Origin: Sphingobium sp. SYK-6
Lineage (GTDB): Bacteria; Pseudomonadota; Alphaproteobacteria; Sphingomonadales; Sphingomonadaceae
Assembly: GCF_000283515.1 (NCBI RefSeq)
Contig: NC_015976.1
Span: 1,860,001-1,924,000 of the forward strand
Reading direction: 5' to 3'
Length of the DNA stretch: 64,000 bases
Below, one piece after another: positions 18,202 to 29,139 of this stretch. Position numbers and translations under genes: made by a program. Within the stretch, counting starts at the first letter, position 1. Every line of letters begins with the position of its first letter. The notes under the pieces were generated by a model, which worked only from the letters and a program-made list of their open reading frames with translations, searched no databases and was not told the DNA's origin.

Positions 18202-19257
<1,056 letters not shown>

Positions 19258-19387
19258 TCATGCCAGCGCGCCGGGACCGGCGCGTTTCGCGATCCTTTGG
19301 GAATGTCCGCTCTGGCGACTCCAACCATTTCAGGAAATGAATGGCTTTCGCTCGCGTAGGTCGCTCGCTTGGTCTAGTCGCCATCAG

Positions 19388-21217
19388 ATGTCAATACGCC
19401 GCCTGCCCGAGACTCTGGTGAATCGCATTGCCGCTGGCGAAGTGGTCGAAAGACCCGCCAGCGCGCTCAAAGAACTGATCGAGAATGCGCTGGATGCGGG
19501 CGCCGACACGATCGCCGTGACGCTGCGGCAAGGCGGCCTTGACGGCATCGCCGTGACCGACAACGGCCATGGCATCGCGCAAGGGGAGATCGCGCTCGCG
19601 CTGGAGCGCCACGCCACCTCCAAGTTGCCCGACGAGGCGATCGAGCAGGTCCGCACGCTCGGTTTTCGCGGTGAGGCGCTGCCCTCCATCGGCAGCGTCT
19701 CGCGCCTCACCCTGTCGAGCCGGCAGCCGGGCGCCGACGGATGGCGCCTCATCTGCGACAATGGCGCCATCGCGCCACTGGTGCCTTGCGCGATGCCGGC
19801 CGGCACGCGCGTGGAAGTGGACGGCCTGTTCGCTCGCGTGCCGGCCCGGCGCAAGTTCCTGCGCAGTGCCCGTTCGGAATATGCCGCCTGTCTCGACATC
19901 GTGCGTCGCCTCGCCATGGCGCGCAACGACGTGAGCTTCGTGCTCGAGCATGACGGCCGGCGCGTGCTCTCGCTGCCCGGCGGGCAGGATCGCGAGGATC
20001 GCGTGGCCCAGATCATCGACCGCGAACTGGCGGACAATCATGTGATCGTCGCGCTGGAGCGTGAAGGCGTCTCGCTGGCCGGCGTGGCCTCACTGCCGAC
20101 ATTCCATCGCGGCAGCGCGGATCATCAGTATCTCTTCGTGAACGGGCGGCCCGTGCGCGACAGGCTGCTGGTCGGCGCGGTCCGTGGTGCCTATGCCGAT
20201 TTCATCGCGCGGGACCGGCATCCGGTGCTGGCGCTGTTCCTGGCGCTGCCGGTGGAGGAGGTGGACGTGAACGTCCATCCCGCCAAGACCGAAGTGCGCT
20301 TCCGCGACCCGGCATTCGTGCGCGGCATGATCGTGAGCGGGCTGCGCCGCGCGCTCGACGAGGCCGGGATGCGCGTCGCCAATCGCCCCGAGGCCGGCTC
20401 GGGTGATCTCTGGCAGCGCGAGCCGGCGGCCATGGAACAGATGGCCGCCCTGGCTGCGCAGGGCATGCCGTTCGGGCCAGCGGGAGCGGGGATCGGAGTG
20501 GGCGCGATGTCCCGGGGCGGCGCTTATGGCGGCGCGCCGCTCCTGGGCGACCGGCAAGCGCGCTTCTCCGGCTTCGCACCCTCGGGCCGCGCCGAACCGG
20601 CATCACCGGCGGCCCCGGCGGGGCAGGACGCGCGCGAATTTCCGCTCGGCGTGGCACGGGGGCAAGTGGCGCGGACCTATATCGTCGCGGAGGCCGAGGA
20701 CGGCCTTGTCATCGTCGATCAGCACGCCGCGCACGAGCGGCTGGTGCTGGAACGGATGCGCCGGGCGCTGGCCGATGGCGCGGTGGCTCGTCAGGCGCTG
20801 CTGCTGCCCGAAGTCATCGAGCTGGACGAGCCCGCCTGCGACCGGATCGAGGCGCGGATCCCCGAACTGGCCGAGCTGGGCCTGGAGATCGAGCGCTTCG
20901 GCCCCGCCGCCATGCTGGTGCGCGCCGCACCCGCGCTGCTCGGGTTGAGCGACGTTGCCGGGCTTGTGCGCGATCTGGCGGACGATCTCGCGGCGCTCGG
21001 CGATGCGACGTCCCTCAAGGCGCGGCTTGATCTGGTCGCGGCCACCATGGCCTGCCACGGCTCGGTGCGCGCCGGACGCATCCTCTCGGTCGCCGAGATG
21101 AACGCCCTGCTGCGCGAGATGGAGGTGACACCCCATTCCGGCCAGTGCAACCATGGCCGCCCGACCTGGATCAAGCTCGCCCATGGCGACATCGAGAAGC
21201 TGTTCGGCCGCCACTGA
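19388..21217 (+). CDS. mutL: DNA mismatch repair protein MutL
   Basis: 609 residues. The N-terminal GHKL ATPase has NRIAAGEVVERP, LIENALDAGA, DNGHGI and GFRGEALPSI. The C-terminal domain has DQHAAHERLVLE, matching the metal-binding endonuclease motif DQHA-X2-E-X4-E, and CNHGRPT near the end, so this MutL is probably the nicking type found outside the MutH lineages. A Gly/Ala/Pro-rich linker lies around residues 360-410. ATG 19388 gives the conserved start MSIRRLP; the longer open frame upstream lies over the mreB promoter. Confidence 0.95.
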   Translation: MSIRRLPETLVNRIAAGEVVERPASALKELIENALDAGADTIAVTLRQGGLDGIAVTDNGHGIAQGEIALALERHATSKLPDEAIEQVRTLGFRGEALPSIGSVSRLTLSSRQPGADGWRLICDNGAIAPLVPCAMPAGTRVEVDGLFARVPARRKFLRSARSEYAACLDIVRRLAMARNDVSFVLEHDGRRVLSLPGGQDREDRVAQIIDRELADNHVIVALEREGVSLAGVASLPTFHRGSADHQYLFVNGRPVRDRLLVGAVRGAYADFIARDRHPVLALFLALPVEEVDVNVHPAKTEVRFRDPAFVRGMIVSGLRRALDEAGMRVANRPEAGSGDLWQREPAAMEQMAALAAQGMPFGPAGAGIGVGAMSRGGAYGGAPLLGDRQARFSGFAPSGRAEPASPAAPAGQDAREFPLGVARGQVARTYIVAEAEDGLVIVDQHAAHERLVLERMRRALADGAVARQALLLPEVIELDEPACDRIEARIPELAELGLEIERFGPAAMLVRAAPALLGLSDVAGLVRDLADDLAALGDATSLKARLDLVAATMACHGSVRAGRILSVAEMNALLREMEVTPHSGQCNHGRPTWIKLAHGDIEKLFGRH

Positions 21218-21246
21218 GCGGCGGGTCAGCCGCGCGGCTGCGCGCC

Positions 21247-21711
21247 TTACCCGTCTGCCGGGCGGCGCTTCTGCATCGCGATGGAAATGAGGCTCAGCAC
21301 ATCCTCGTCATGCTGGTTGACGATGCGGGTCTGCCATTTGAGGATACCCATTTCCGGGCGGGAACGGCTGGCGATCTTCTCGATCAGTTCACTGCTGCCG
21401 CGCAGGACGTCGCCGGGGAAGACCGGGCGCTTCCAGCGCAGCTCATCGATGCCCATCGCGCCGAGCGACTGTTCCTGCCAGCCGGGGACAGCCTGCCAGC
21501 GCTCGACCATGGCGGCCATCATCATCGCGCAGGTGTGCCAGCCGCTGGCGGCCAGGCGCCCGAAATGGGTCTGCGCCGCCGCGTCCTCATCGAGGTGGAA
21601 GGGCTGGGGATCGTAGCGCCGGGCGAAGGCGATCACTTCCTCGCGGTCGACCGTGAAGGGGCCGAAACTGTCGCTGATGCCCGGTTCGAGATCTTCCCAG
21701 TAATAGCTCAT
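21247..21711 (-). CDS. MaoC-like hot-dog hydratase
   Basis: 154 residues with the single hot-dog fold of (R)-specific enoyl-CoA hydratases. The catalytic Asp/His pair is in FARRYDPQPFHLDEDAAAQTHFG, with the following ASGWHTCAMM helix. The start MSYYWEDLEPG is typical. It probably acts on acyl-CoA or a dicarboxylic thioester; the exact substrate is unknown. It is 47 bp downstream of phoD on the same strand and ends 29 bp from mutL (convergent). Confidence 0.85.
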   Translation of the reverse strand: MSYYWEDLEPGISDSFGPFTVDREEVIAFARRYDPQPFHLDEDAAAQTHFGRLAASGWHTCAMMMAAMVERWQAVPGWQEQSLGAMGIDELRWKRPVFPGDVLRGSSELIEKIASRSRPEMGILKWQTRIVNQHDEDVLSLISIAMQKRRPADG

Positions 21712-21758
21712 CGTCAGGAACTGCCCACTGCCAGCAAAAGCCCATTGTCGGATGCGGC

Positions 21759-23321
21759 TCAGCCAATGTCCAGAGCGACGGTTCCGCGCGGGACGGTCGC
21801 CGTCGCGCGACGACTGAGCGTGCCGCCCGGCGTCGATACCCGATCGAGCACCATGAAATGGGTGCGCCAGGCCTCCGGCGTCACTTCGCACACGCTGTAG
21901 CCGCGCTGATCGTTCATGAAGCGCAGCTGGGGATTGTTGGCCATCATCATGTCGGTTCCGGGCCGCTTGTCCTGCCCGTCACCACCGCTGGAAATGGACG
22001 TGGTGACGCATTCGACAGCGACGGGGCGATCGCGATCGTACAGGAGCCCGGCGAAATTCTGGTGCTCGTCGCCGGTCAGCACGACGGCGTTGTCGACGCC
22101 CGCGAGGCGGCGCATCAGGCGATTGCGCGGGGCGTCATAGGCGGCCCAGCTGTCGAGATTGAGGATTTTCTCCGTCTCTTCTTCGGAGCGTCGCCTGTCG
22201 AGCGGCATCATCATCACCTGCTGGGCGAGGCAGGTCCACACGGCGTCCTTGCGAGCAAGGTTCGCGTCCAGCCAGCTTTCCTGCGCCTGCCCCAGCACGG
22301 TCGCCTTCGGGTCCGCCACGTCGGCGCAGAAGGGCCGGAAACCATCCTCGCAAGGCTGGTCGGACCGGAAGCTGCGGGTGTCGAGCAGGTTGATGCTGGC
22401 CAGATCGCCATAATGCAGCGCACGATTGGCATGGATGAGGGGGCCGTGCGGGATCATGGCAGGGCGCACCGGCATATGCTCGTACCAGGCCTGCATCGCT
22501 GCCTGGCGCCGCAGGGCGAAAATCTCCGGCGGCACATCGCCATGCTGCTGGAAATCCTGCACCCAATTGTTCTCGACTTCGTGATCATCGAAGGTCGAGA
22601 GGAAGGGATGGCGGGAGCGGGCGGCCTGCAGATCGATATCCAGCAGATATTGCGCATAATGCGCACGGTAATCGTCCAACGAATACAGTACCCGGAGCCG
22701 GTGATCGCGCACCTTGGGCACGGGCAATCCCTGCTGGAAGGCATAGTCCGAGCGATATTCGTAGATGAAGTCGCCATAATGGAAGACGAAGGCCAGGTCT
22801 TCCTGCGCGAGATGCCGATAAGCGGTGTAGAGACCCGCCTCGTAATGCTGGCAACCGCACACGCCGAACCTGAGCGAGGAGACTGGCGCGCCCGCGCGGG
22901 GCAGGGTCCGTGCGCGGCCGAAGAGCGAGCGATCCGATCCGAGGCGAAAGCGATACCAGTAGGGCCGGTCGGGCTCGAGCCCGGTGACTTCCACATGGAC
23001 GCTGTGGCCCAGCTCCGGCCGGGCCGTGGCCGTGCCGCTGGCGACGATGGTCGCGAACCGGTCATCGCTGGCGACTTCCCACAGGACGGGCAGGGCGGAC
23101 ATCGGCATGCCGCCATGCGGCGCGAAGGGCTCGGGCGCCAGCTTCGTCCAGATCACGAAGCCGTCCGGCGCGGGATCGCCCGAGGCGACGCCAAGCCGGA
23201 AGGGCGTGTCCGAAAACCAGTTCTGCGCGCGCACGATGGCAGGCGCGCCGGCGATGCCCAGTGCAGCGGCCGTGCCGCCGGTGGACAGGAAATCTCTACG
23301 TGTCAGCATGGCCGGATGCAT
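21759..23321 (-). CDS. phoD: PhoD-family alkaline phosphatase (Tat-exported)
   Basis: 520 residues with the Tat signal TRRDFLSTGG in the first 20 residues and the N-terminal Fn3-like PhoD domain (VASGDPAPDGFVIWT). The metallophosphatase core has FGVCGCQHYEAG, FVFHYGDFIYEY, TFDDHEVENNW and LTGDEHQNF. It hydrolyses phosphodiesters and monoesters outside the cytoplasm with Ca/Fe cofactors. Two close ATGs (23321 and 23309) are possible. A PHO-box-like repeat lies just upstream. Confidence 0.9.
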   Translation of the reverse strand: MHPAMLTRRDFLSTGGTAAALGIAGAPAIVRAQNWFSDTPFRLGVASGDPAPDGFVIWTKLAPEPFAPHGGMPMSALPVLWEVASDDRFATIVASGTATARPELGHSVHVEVTGLEPDRPYWYRFRLGSDRSLFGRARTLPRAGAPVSSLRFGVCGCQHYEAGLYTAYRHLAQEDLAFVFHYGDFIYEYRSDYAFQQGLPVPKVRDHRLRVLYSLDDYRAHYAQYLLDIDLQAARSRHPFLSTFDDHEVENNWVQDFQQHGDVPPEIFALRRQAAMQAWYEHMPVRPAMIPHGPLIHANRALHYGDLASINLLDTRSFRSDQPCEDGFRPFCADVADPKATVLGQAQESWLDANLARKDAVWTCLAQQVMMMPLDRRRSEEETEKILNLDSWAAYDAPRNRLMRRLAGVDNAVVLTGDEHQNFAGLLYDRDRPVAVECVTTSISSGGDGQDKRPGTDMMMANNPQLRFMNDQRGYSVCEVTPEAWRTHFMVLDRVSTPGGTLSRRATATVPRGTVALDIG

Positions 23322-23333
23322 TAACCGCCAAGT

Positions 23334-23351
23334 GTGACGGGTCAGGGACAG
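23334..23351 (-). promoter_or_regulatory. Candidate PHO box at phoD
   Basis: The minus strand reads CTGTCCC-TGAC-CCGTCAC, two imperfect copies of CTGTCAY with the right 11 bp period. It ends 12 bp before the first possible phoD start, so the transcript would have almost no leader. The position is odd and the match imperfect, so confidence is moderate. Confidence 0.38.
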
Positions 23352-23379
23352 GCTGGCGAGGATGAGGTCGCGCTGCCTC

Positions 23380-23811
23380 TCACGCCTGCGCCAGCGTCTC
23401 CCTCTGCGAGGCCAGATGCGCGGCGCGCGCGGCCATGCCGTCGCACATGCGGCCGAGCGCTTCCAGCACGAGCTTGCGCACCTGCGCGTCACCGGGCTGG
23501 GTCTCGGCCATCGCGCGGCTCATGGCATCGATCCATTGCGTGGCGGTGGTTCGCGCAAGACCCGGCAGCACGACATGCATCGACATGATGCAGGCGCCTG
23601 GCCGCTGCTCGAACCAGTCCCGCGGTCCACCCGTCCATGCGACCAGGAAATCGGTGAGCGATGCGACCATCGGCACGAGGTCCGGCCCGTGCATGGCGCG
23701 CAGCTCCGCATAAGCCGGATCGCTGTCCATGATCTGGTAGAAGCGCTCGGCAAGCCGGGCGATCGCCGCGCGACTGCCCAGGCGCTCAAAGGGGGAGGCG
23801 AATTCATCCAT
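23380..23811 (-). CDS. Group II truncated haemoglobin
   Basis: 143 residues matching group 2 truncated globins: RLAERFYQIMDSDPAYAELRAMH (B/C/E helices) and WTGGPRDWFEQRPGACIMSMH, with the late His region (MHVVLPGLA) supplying haem contacts. Probably binds O2 or NO. It precedes phoD by 58 bp on the same strand. Confidence 0.85.
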   Translation of the reverse strand: MDEFASPFERLGSRAAIARLAERFYQIMDSDPAYAELRAMHGPDLVPMVASLTDFLVAWTGGPRDWFEQRPGACIMSMHVVLPGLARTTATQWIDAMSRAMAETQPGDAQVRKLVLEALGRMCDGMAARAAHLASQRETLAQA

Positions 23812-23883
23812 GAAGCGGCGCTATCATCCGCGCCGCATCCTCCATTTGATCGGGATCAAGGCACGCCGAGCTGCTGTGAATGC

Positions 23884-24981
23884 TCAGCTGTGAAGGAAAT
23901 GCATGACGTCCCCGTCCTGCACCACATAGGCCTTGCCTTCGGCGCGCAGCTTGCCCGCCTCGCGCGCCTTCGCTTCGCCGCCGAGCGCCACGAAATCGTC
24001 GAATGCGACGGTTTCCGCGCGAATGAAGCCTTTCTGGAAATCGCTGTGGATCTCACCCGCGGCCTCGGGCGCGTGCGCACCCTTGTGGACAGTCCAGGCC
24101 CGCGCTTCCTTGGGGCCAACGGTGAAGAAGGTGATGAGATCGAGCAGCTCATACCCGGCCCGGATGACCCGGGCGAGACCGGCTTCCTCAAGGCCCATGG
24201 CCTCCAGAAACTCGGCGCGGTCCTCGATCGGCATCGTCACCAGATCGGCCTCGATGGCGGCGGACACCACGACTGCCTGCGCGCCCTCGGCCTTCGCCTT
24301 CTCGAACACGCGGGCGCTGAAGGCATTGCCCTGCGCCGCGCTCTCTTCCTCGACATTGCAGACGTAAAGCACCGGCTTGGACGTGAGGAGCTGCGCCTGG
24401 CGGAAGATGCGGGCCTCCTCCTCGTCATGGGGCTCGACAAGGCGGGCGGGCTTGCCTTCGCGCAGGAGGTCGAGCGCGCGGCCCAGCACGGCGGCCGCGA
24501 TCTTCGCTTCCTTGTCGCCACCGGTCGCCTTCTTTTGATAAGCCGGCACGCGCTTCTCGAGGCTTTCGAGATCGGAGAGCATCAGCTCGGTCTCGACCGT
24601 CTCGGCATCAGCGATGGGATCGACGCGATTGTCGACATGCTGGATGTCGTCATTCTCGAAACAGCGCAGCACATGGACGATGGCGTCCACTTCCCGGATG
24701 TTGCCGAGGAACTGGTTGCCAAGGCCCTCGCCCTTCGAAGCGCCCCGCACCAGACCCGCAATGTCCACGAAAGCCAGCTGAGTGGGGATGATCTTCTGGC
24801 TGCCCGCGATGGCCGCCAGCTTGTCCAGCCGGGCGTCGGGCACCGCCACCTGGCCGACATTGGGCTCGATGGTGCAGAAGGGATAATTGGCAGCCTGCGC
24901 CGCCTGCGTCTCGGTGAGCGCATTGAAAAGGGTCGACTTGCCGACATTGGGCAGGCCGACGATACCGCATTTGAAACCCAT
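23884..24981 (-). CDS. ychF: Redox-regulated ATPase YchF (Obg-like)
   Basis: 365 residues. G1 is [10 protein letters not shown]3 is [18 protein letters not shown], and NVEE replaces NKxD, which gives ATP rather than GTP preference. A TGS domain occupies the C-terminus ([16 protein letters not shown] to QDGDVMHF). Near-universal ribosome-associated ATPase. Confidence 0.96.
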   Translation of the reverse strand: MGFKCGIVGLPNVGKSTLFNALTETQAAQAANYPFCTIEPNVGQVAVPDARLDKLAAIAGSQKIIPTQLAFVDIAGLVRGASKGEGLGNQFLGNIREVDAIVHVLRCFENDDIQHVDNRVDPIADAETVETELMLSDLESLEKRVPAYQKKATGGDKEAKIAAAVLGRALDLLREGKPARLVEPHDEEEARIFRQAQLLTSKPVLYVCNVEEESAAQGNAFSARVFEKAKAEGAQAVVVSAAIEADLVTMPIEDRAEFLEAMGLEEAGLARVIRAGYELLDLITFFTVGPKEARAWTVHKGAHAPEAAGEIHSDFQKGFIRAETVAFDDFVALGGEAKAREAGKLRAEGKAYVVQDGDVMHFLHS

Positions 24982-25145
24982 TGGACGTCCGTTCGATAGA
25001 GCGATTGGCAGCCCATTAACGCCGGGGTGGGCGCAATGCCAGTGCGAAGGGTATCCCGCTCGCTGCCGTCGCCTGCGCCCTCATGGATCCTGTTCACTTG
25101 GAAACGCCGCCGGTGTAGAAGATCGAGGGGTTCAAGGGGGGACGT

Positions 25146-26954
25146 ATGAAGCCGGCTATATGGTGTCCATTTCTGTTGTCGCTGGCCATTGCCGGCGATG
25201 CGAGCGCGCAAGACGTCGCTCTTCCGACGCGTCTCGCGCAATGTCAGCCGCAGAGCACGACGACGGATGCTTCCGAGATACGCTACCGGAACTGCTTCCC
25301 CGATATCCGCGAGAGTAGCTACGCGGCCGCCTATATCAGTTTCAACAACGACCGGATGAATCTCGACGCCTATCTGGACGGGCTCGAACGAAACCAGCGG
25401 AGGAGCTTTCTCACCTTCCTGAGATCGCTTTTCGTCTCCAACACGGACACGGTGCTGGTCGTCGCACGGATCGTCGCAAAGCCCGGGGGCGGGCGGCCGG
25501 ACGAGCTGGTCGGCAGCTACACGCTGATGAAGATCTTCAAGAGCGACAGGGGCGGCGAGCATTTCTCCGTGGAAAAACTGACCAAGGACGGGCTCGAAGG
25601 CCCGATCTTCTCAGCGGATTCAACCTCGAGGGTGGTTGTCCAGATTTCCTACGCGGCGGAGCACCGCGCGGAATCCAATGTCAGCGGCGCCATCAGCCAG
25701 CTGGGCGACTTGCTCGGGGGCATCAGTTATCTGCGGAAGATTTCGGCGCTCGCCGCTGACAAGAAGGCCGAGATCAAGCGGCTCGACGATCTGATTACCT
25801 CCAAGTTCAACCGGAATGCGGATTTCGGCAATGCCGTCGACCTGGGGCTCGACCCTGCCGGGACGCAGGCCTTCTACGGACGGCTGACGCTCGGCAAATA
25901 TCTGGACAGTTCAGCGGGCGGCAATCTGCACGTCGCCGTGGTGCCGGTGGCTTCCGTCCTGGTGAACAATGCGCCGGTTGATCCATCCAGCATCCAATAT
26001 GGCGATGGCCGCTGGGATCCTGTGGCGACCAGGCGGATCAGCGACCGCTACATCGACGGCCTGCCGCTTTCCTCCCATGTTCGCCAGGCGATGGGCGACG
26101 ATTATCTGCTGTTGAGCCGGGCAGCCGACCAGACGACATTCAATCGCGTCTGCGACAAGCTTTCAGAGTTCCTGAGCGATCCGGCCTTCGGCCTATCCGG
26201 TACGGACAGCATGGCAGCGACCTGGGCCTTCATTGCGGGCAACCCCTTACTGAAATCTCCGCCGGTGCGGGCGAATTATTGCCTGAGCGCTTTCGAGCAG
26301 CAAGGCATCCTGGAGCGCCACGGCCTCGGCTTGCCGCCGCTCTCCATCGTCCCGGATGCCAAGTTCGACAGCCTCATCGCCGCAGCGCAGCTTTATGCGG
26401 CAAGGGCCGATGAAAGTGCGATCGCGGCCCAGCAGGAAATCAACCGTGCCCTCGTCGCCGAAACGCGCGCGGCCCTGATCCCGCCACCGGAGGGCTATTC
26501 GTCGACGCCGCTGGGAGGTCATCGTTATGCGGGGCAAACCGTCGATCCGGTCGAGCCATTCCACGGCGTAGCAACCGAGACGATGTCCGGACGGGAAGGC
26601 AATCGATATGAAGGGCAGCTCACGCTTGCCGGCAGCGGGCTCATCTACGAAGGACTGGGACGTTATGTGGTCAGTCGTCCTGGTACCGCCGGCTGGGAGT
26701 ATCGCGACTATACCGGGGACTTTCAGGCCAACTGGTTCAGCGGAAACGGCGTGATGCGCTGGCCCGACGGGCGCGAGTTCAAGGGTCAGTTCGCGCGCGA
26801 CCTGCCAAGCGGCTACGGGATACTGAGTTACTCCTCGGGGGAGCGCTATCATGTCCGAATGGTGGACGGGCTCCCGAACGGACCCGCCGTGAGAGAACAG
26901 AATGGGGAGCGCCGGGGCGGCAACTGGATATCAGGCACGTTCGTGCCGGAATGA
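25146..26954 (+). CDS. Exported 602-residue protein of unknown function with C-terminal MORN-like repeats
   Basis: Begins with a signal peptide cut after DASAQ. Residues about 30-420 match no family I recognise. Near the C-terminus several MORN-type repeats are visible: GNRYEGQLTLAGSGLIYEG, YRDYTGDFQANWFSGNGVMR, WPDGREFKGQFARDLPSGYG and YSSGERYHVRMVDGLPNGP. It may be a periplasmic or surface protein with a lipid- or protein-binding MORN tail. It stands alone, convergent with phoX. Confidence 0.75.
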   Translation: MKPAIWCPFLLSLAIAGDASAQDVALPTRLAQCQPQSTTTDASEIRYRNCFPDIRESSYAAAYISFNNDRMNLDAYLDGLERNQRRSFLTFLRSLFVSNTDTVLVVARIVAKPGGGRPDELVGSYTLMKIFKSDRGGEHFSVEKLTKDGLEGPIFSADSTSRVVVQISYAAEHRAESNVSGAISQLGDLLGGISYLRKISALAADKKAEIKRLDDLITSKFNRNADFGNAVDLGLDPAGTQAFYGRLTLGKYLDSSAGGNLHVAVVPVASVLVNNAPVDPSSIQYGDGRWDPVATRRISDRYIDGLPLSSHVRQAMGDDYLLLSRAADQTTFNRVCDKLSEFLSDPAFGLSGTDSMAATWAFIAGNPLLKSPPVRANYCLSAFEQQGILERHGLGLPPLSIVPDAKFDSLIAAAQLYAARADESAIAAQQEINRALVAETRAALIPPPEGYSSTPLGGHRYAGQTVDPVEPFHGVATETMSGREGNRYEGQLTLAGSGLIYEGLGRYVVSRPGTAGWEYRDYTGDFQANWFSGNGVMRWPDGREFKGQFARDLPSGYGILSYSSGERYHVRMVDGLPNGPAVREQNGERRGGNWISGTFVPE

Positions 26955-26996
26955 CCCGGTGGTGATTTTGCCGCGGAAGAATCATGCAATGGCGCA

Positions 26997-27029
26997 GGCA
27001 CCGGCGGCAGGGGTTCCGCCGCCGGTGCC
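26997..27029. terminator. Strong hairpin between convergent genes
   Basis: GGCACCGGCGGC and its exact complement GCCGCCGGTGCC surround a 9 bp loop, right between the stops of the MORN protein gene and phoX. No T-run follows on either side; likely a bidirectional transcript end. Confidence 0.5.
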
Positions 27030-27037
27030 GCTCTGCA

Positions 27038-28921
27038 TCAGTTGCCGACCGGCTGGTTGTCCGTCCGCGTGACCACCACGGTCGAGGACCGCGGCTGCTG
27101 GCCCGACACCGGCCAGTTGCCGGTCGGGTGCTGGATGTTCACGAAAAAGGTGCGCAGGTCCGGCGTGTAGGCGAGGCCGGTGATCTCGCAGCCTTCCGGA
27201 CCGACGAGGAAGCGCTTGGACTGCTTCGTCGTCTGGTCGATGTAGAACATCGCATTGTGGCCGATCGTATCCTCGATGGACACGCCCGAGACGCCGGACG
27301 AGCCGGGAACGCTGTGATCGGTCTGCACCCACAGGCGACCCTGCGGATCGATGCGGATGCCATCGGGGCTCGAGAAGGTATCCCCATTGATGTTGCCGGC
27401 CAGATTCGCGCCGCCCGGTGCCCAGGCGGGATCGCCCGCGAGCAGGAACAGCTCCCAGGTGAAGCTGGTCGCGAGCGGAGAATCGCCACTTTCCCGGAAC
27501 TTCAGGATGTGGCCGTGGCGATTTGTGACGCGCGGGTTGGCGGCATCGACCACACGACGGCCGCTGTTGTTCGTCAGCGTGACGAAGATCGCCTTGCCGT
27601 CGGGTGCGACCGTGATCCATTCCGGGCGGTCCATCACCGTCCCGCCGGCGACGCGCGCGGCGGACTGGCACTTGACGAGCACTTCGGCCTGGTTCGCGAA
27701 CGAGACCGGCGTGGGCGCAGGCGGCGTCGTGCTCTGGCTGACATTGCCCGGATCGGACGCGGTCGCCGTCAGGCCGTTCTGGCCGTGGACGAGCGCGCGC
27801 CACTCGCCAGTGCCATCAGCGTTGAACTTCGCCACATAGAGCGTGCCGTAGTCGAGGAGGTTGGTGTTCGCCGCCCGATTGGTGGTGCTGTAGGCACTGT
27901 CCGGAACGAACTTGTAGATGCAGCCCGGGGTGCTGTCGTCGCCCATGTAGAAGGCCACGCGCCGATCGGTGTTTGCGAGGAACGTGACGTTCTCATGGCT
28001 GAAGCGGCCCATGGCGGTGCGCTTGGTGGGCGCGGCCAGCTCGAGATAGGGATCGATCTCGACGACCCAGCCATAGTTCTGCTCGGGCTGCGCGGGATCG
28101 AAATAGTTGTCCGTCGTTTCCTCGCAGGTGAGGTAAGTGCCCCAGGGCGTGCGACCGCTGGCGCAATTGTTCAGCATGCCCTTGATCGTGCCGGAGAGCA
28201 GGCCTGCGGCCGGGCCGCCGGCGCGATAGCTGGAATTGCCGGTGTAGCGCTTGTTGTACTTCGAGCCGGCCTTGACCGCCCATTTGCCGGTGGAATCGGC
28301 GGCGACCTCGATCACGCCGATGCCGACCGCGGAGAGAGCGAGCGCCTTCTGCTCGGCCGTGGCCGTCGCGATGTCCGGCACGCTCGCCATCAGGATGTTG
28401 AAATCGGGATATTCGAAGTTGATGGCCAGCAGTCCGCCCTTGTTCGCATCGGTGCCGGACAGCTCGAAATACTCCATGCCGTCATGATTGCCGCCGGACC
28501 ACTTCTCGGCCTGCTCGAGGGTGGGGAAGCTGCCGGAATAAGGTGTGCCGGCCTCGATGGAGTCACCGGCCTTCAGCAGCACCTCGACCTTGTAGCCGGT
28601 CGGAACGGTGACGGTGTCGTTGCGGTTCGCGGGCACCGACGTGAAGCCGATCGTGTAGCTCGGGGTGGGCGTGGGGGTCGGTGTGGGCGTGGGGGTCGGT
28701 GTGGGGGTCGGCGTCGGAATGGTCACCGGGCCATCATCATCGTCATCACAGCCGGCAAGCATGGCAGCGACGGGGAGAATGGACAGGCCGAACAGGCCAT
28801 TGCGCAACAGGCTGCGACGCGACGGATTCGCGGCAACGATGGCTTCAAGGCTGTTGGGCTGCGGCTCGCCTTCGACTTCGGTGCGATAGGGCGCGCGCGC
28901 CTTATCCGTGAGATAGGACAT
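27038..28921 (-). CDS. phoX: PhoX-family alkaline phosphatase
   Basis: 627 residues of the PhoX (DUF839) family, a calcium/iron-dependent phosphatase active under phosphate limitation. The N-terminus has a Tat-like SRRSLLRNG motif followed by a hydrophobic stretch ending MLAGC, so it is probably a lipoprotein at Cys58. Then comes an Asp run (CDDDDDG) and a Thr-Pro repeat linker, then the beta-propeller with EYFELSG, TCEETTDN, GRFSHENV, RPEWITV, SSPDGIRIDPQGRLWVQTD and the terminal VNIQHPT. A PHO box lies 122 bp upstream of the ATG. Confidence 0.93.
   Translation of the reverse strand: MSYLTDKARAPYRTEVEGEPQPNSLEAIVAANPSRRSLLRNGLFGLSILPVAAMLAGCDDDDDGPVTIPTPTPTPTPTPTPTPTPTPSYTIGFTSVPANRNDTVTVPTGYKVEVLLKAGDSIEAGTPYSGSFPTLEQAEKWSGGNHDGMEYFELSGTDANKGGLLAINFEYPDFNILMASVPDIATATAEQKALALSAVGIGVIEVAADSTGKWAVKAGSKYNKRYTGNSSYRAGGPAAGLLSGTIKGMLNNCASGRTPWGTYLTCEETTDNYFDPAQPEQNYGWVVEIDPYLELAAPTKRTAMGRFSHENVTFLANTDRRVAFYMGDDSTPGCIYKFVPDSAYSTTNRAANTNLLDYGTLYVAKFNADGTGEWRALVHGQNGLTATASDPGNVSQSTTPPAPTPVSFANQAEVLVKCQSAARVAGGTVMDRPEWITVAPDGKAIFVTLTNNSGRRVVDAANPRVTNRHGHILKFRESGDSPLATSFTWELFLLAGDPAWAPGGANLAGNINGDTFSSPDGIRIDPQGRLWVQTDHSVPGSSGVSGVSIEDTIGHNAMFYIDQTTKQSKRFLVGPEGCEITGLAYTPDLRTFFVNIQHPTGNWPVSGQQPRSSTVVVTRTDNQPVGN
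28662..28717 (-). repeat. Thr-Pro codon repeat inside phoX
   Basis: About ten tandem ACC/ACG-CCC units encode a Thr-Pro linker between the lipoprotein anchor and the catalytic domain of PhoX. Low-complexity DNA of this type can change length by slippage. Confidence 0.8.
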
Positions 28922-29042
28922 GATTTTCCCCTTGTTGGCAGTCTGGCTCGGATGCGGAAGCGACGGCTGGCTGCCCCCGCCCTTGGCGCCCACCTGATTG
29001 CAGCCGTTCATGTCATCACCATTGCCGGAGCGTTGCTTCGCC

Positions 29043-29060
29043 ATGACAGTTGCATGACCA
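29043..29060 (-). promoter_or_regulatory. PHO box upstream of phoX
   Basis: The minus strand reads TGGTCAT-GCAA-CTGTCAT: two 7-mers 11 bp apart with a 4 bp gap, almost identical to the PhoB consensus. It lies 122 bp upstream of phoX and supports phosphate-starvation induction. Confidence 0.72.
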
Positions 29061-29139
29061 TTGCGCGGCAGAACCATGTCCGATCCGTTACGGCAGCGGG
29101 CGGCTTCCCGGCCGGGCGCAGCTGCGTTAGAGAGCGCGC

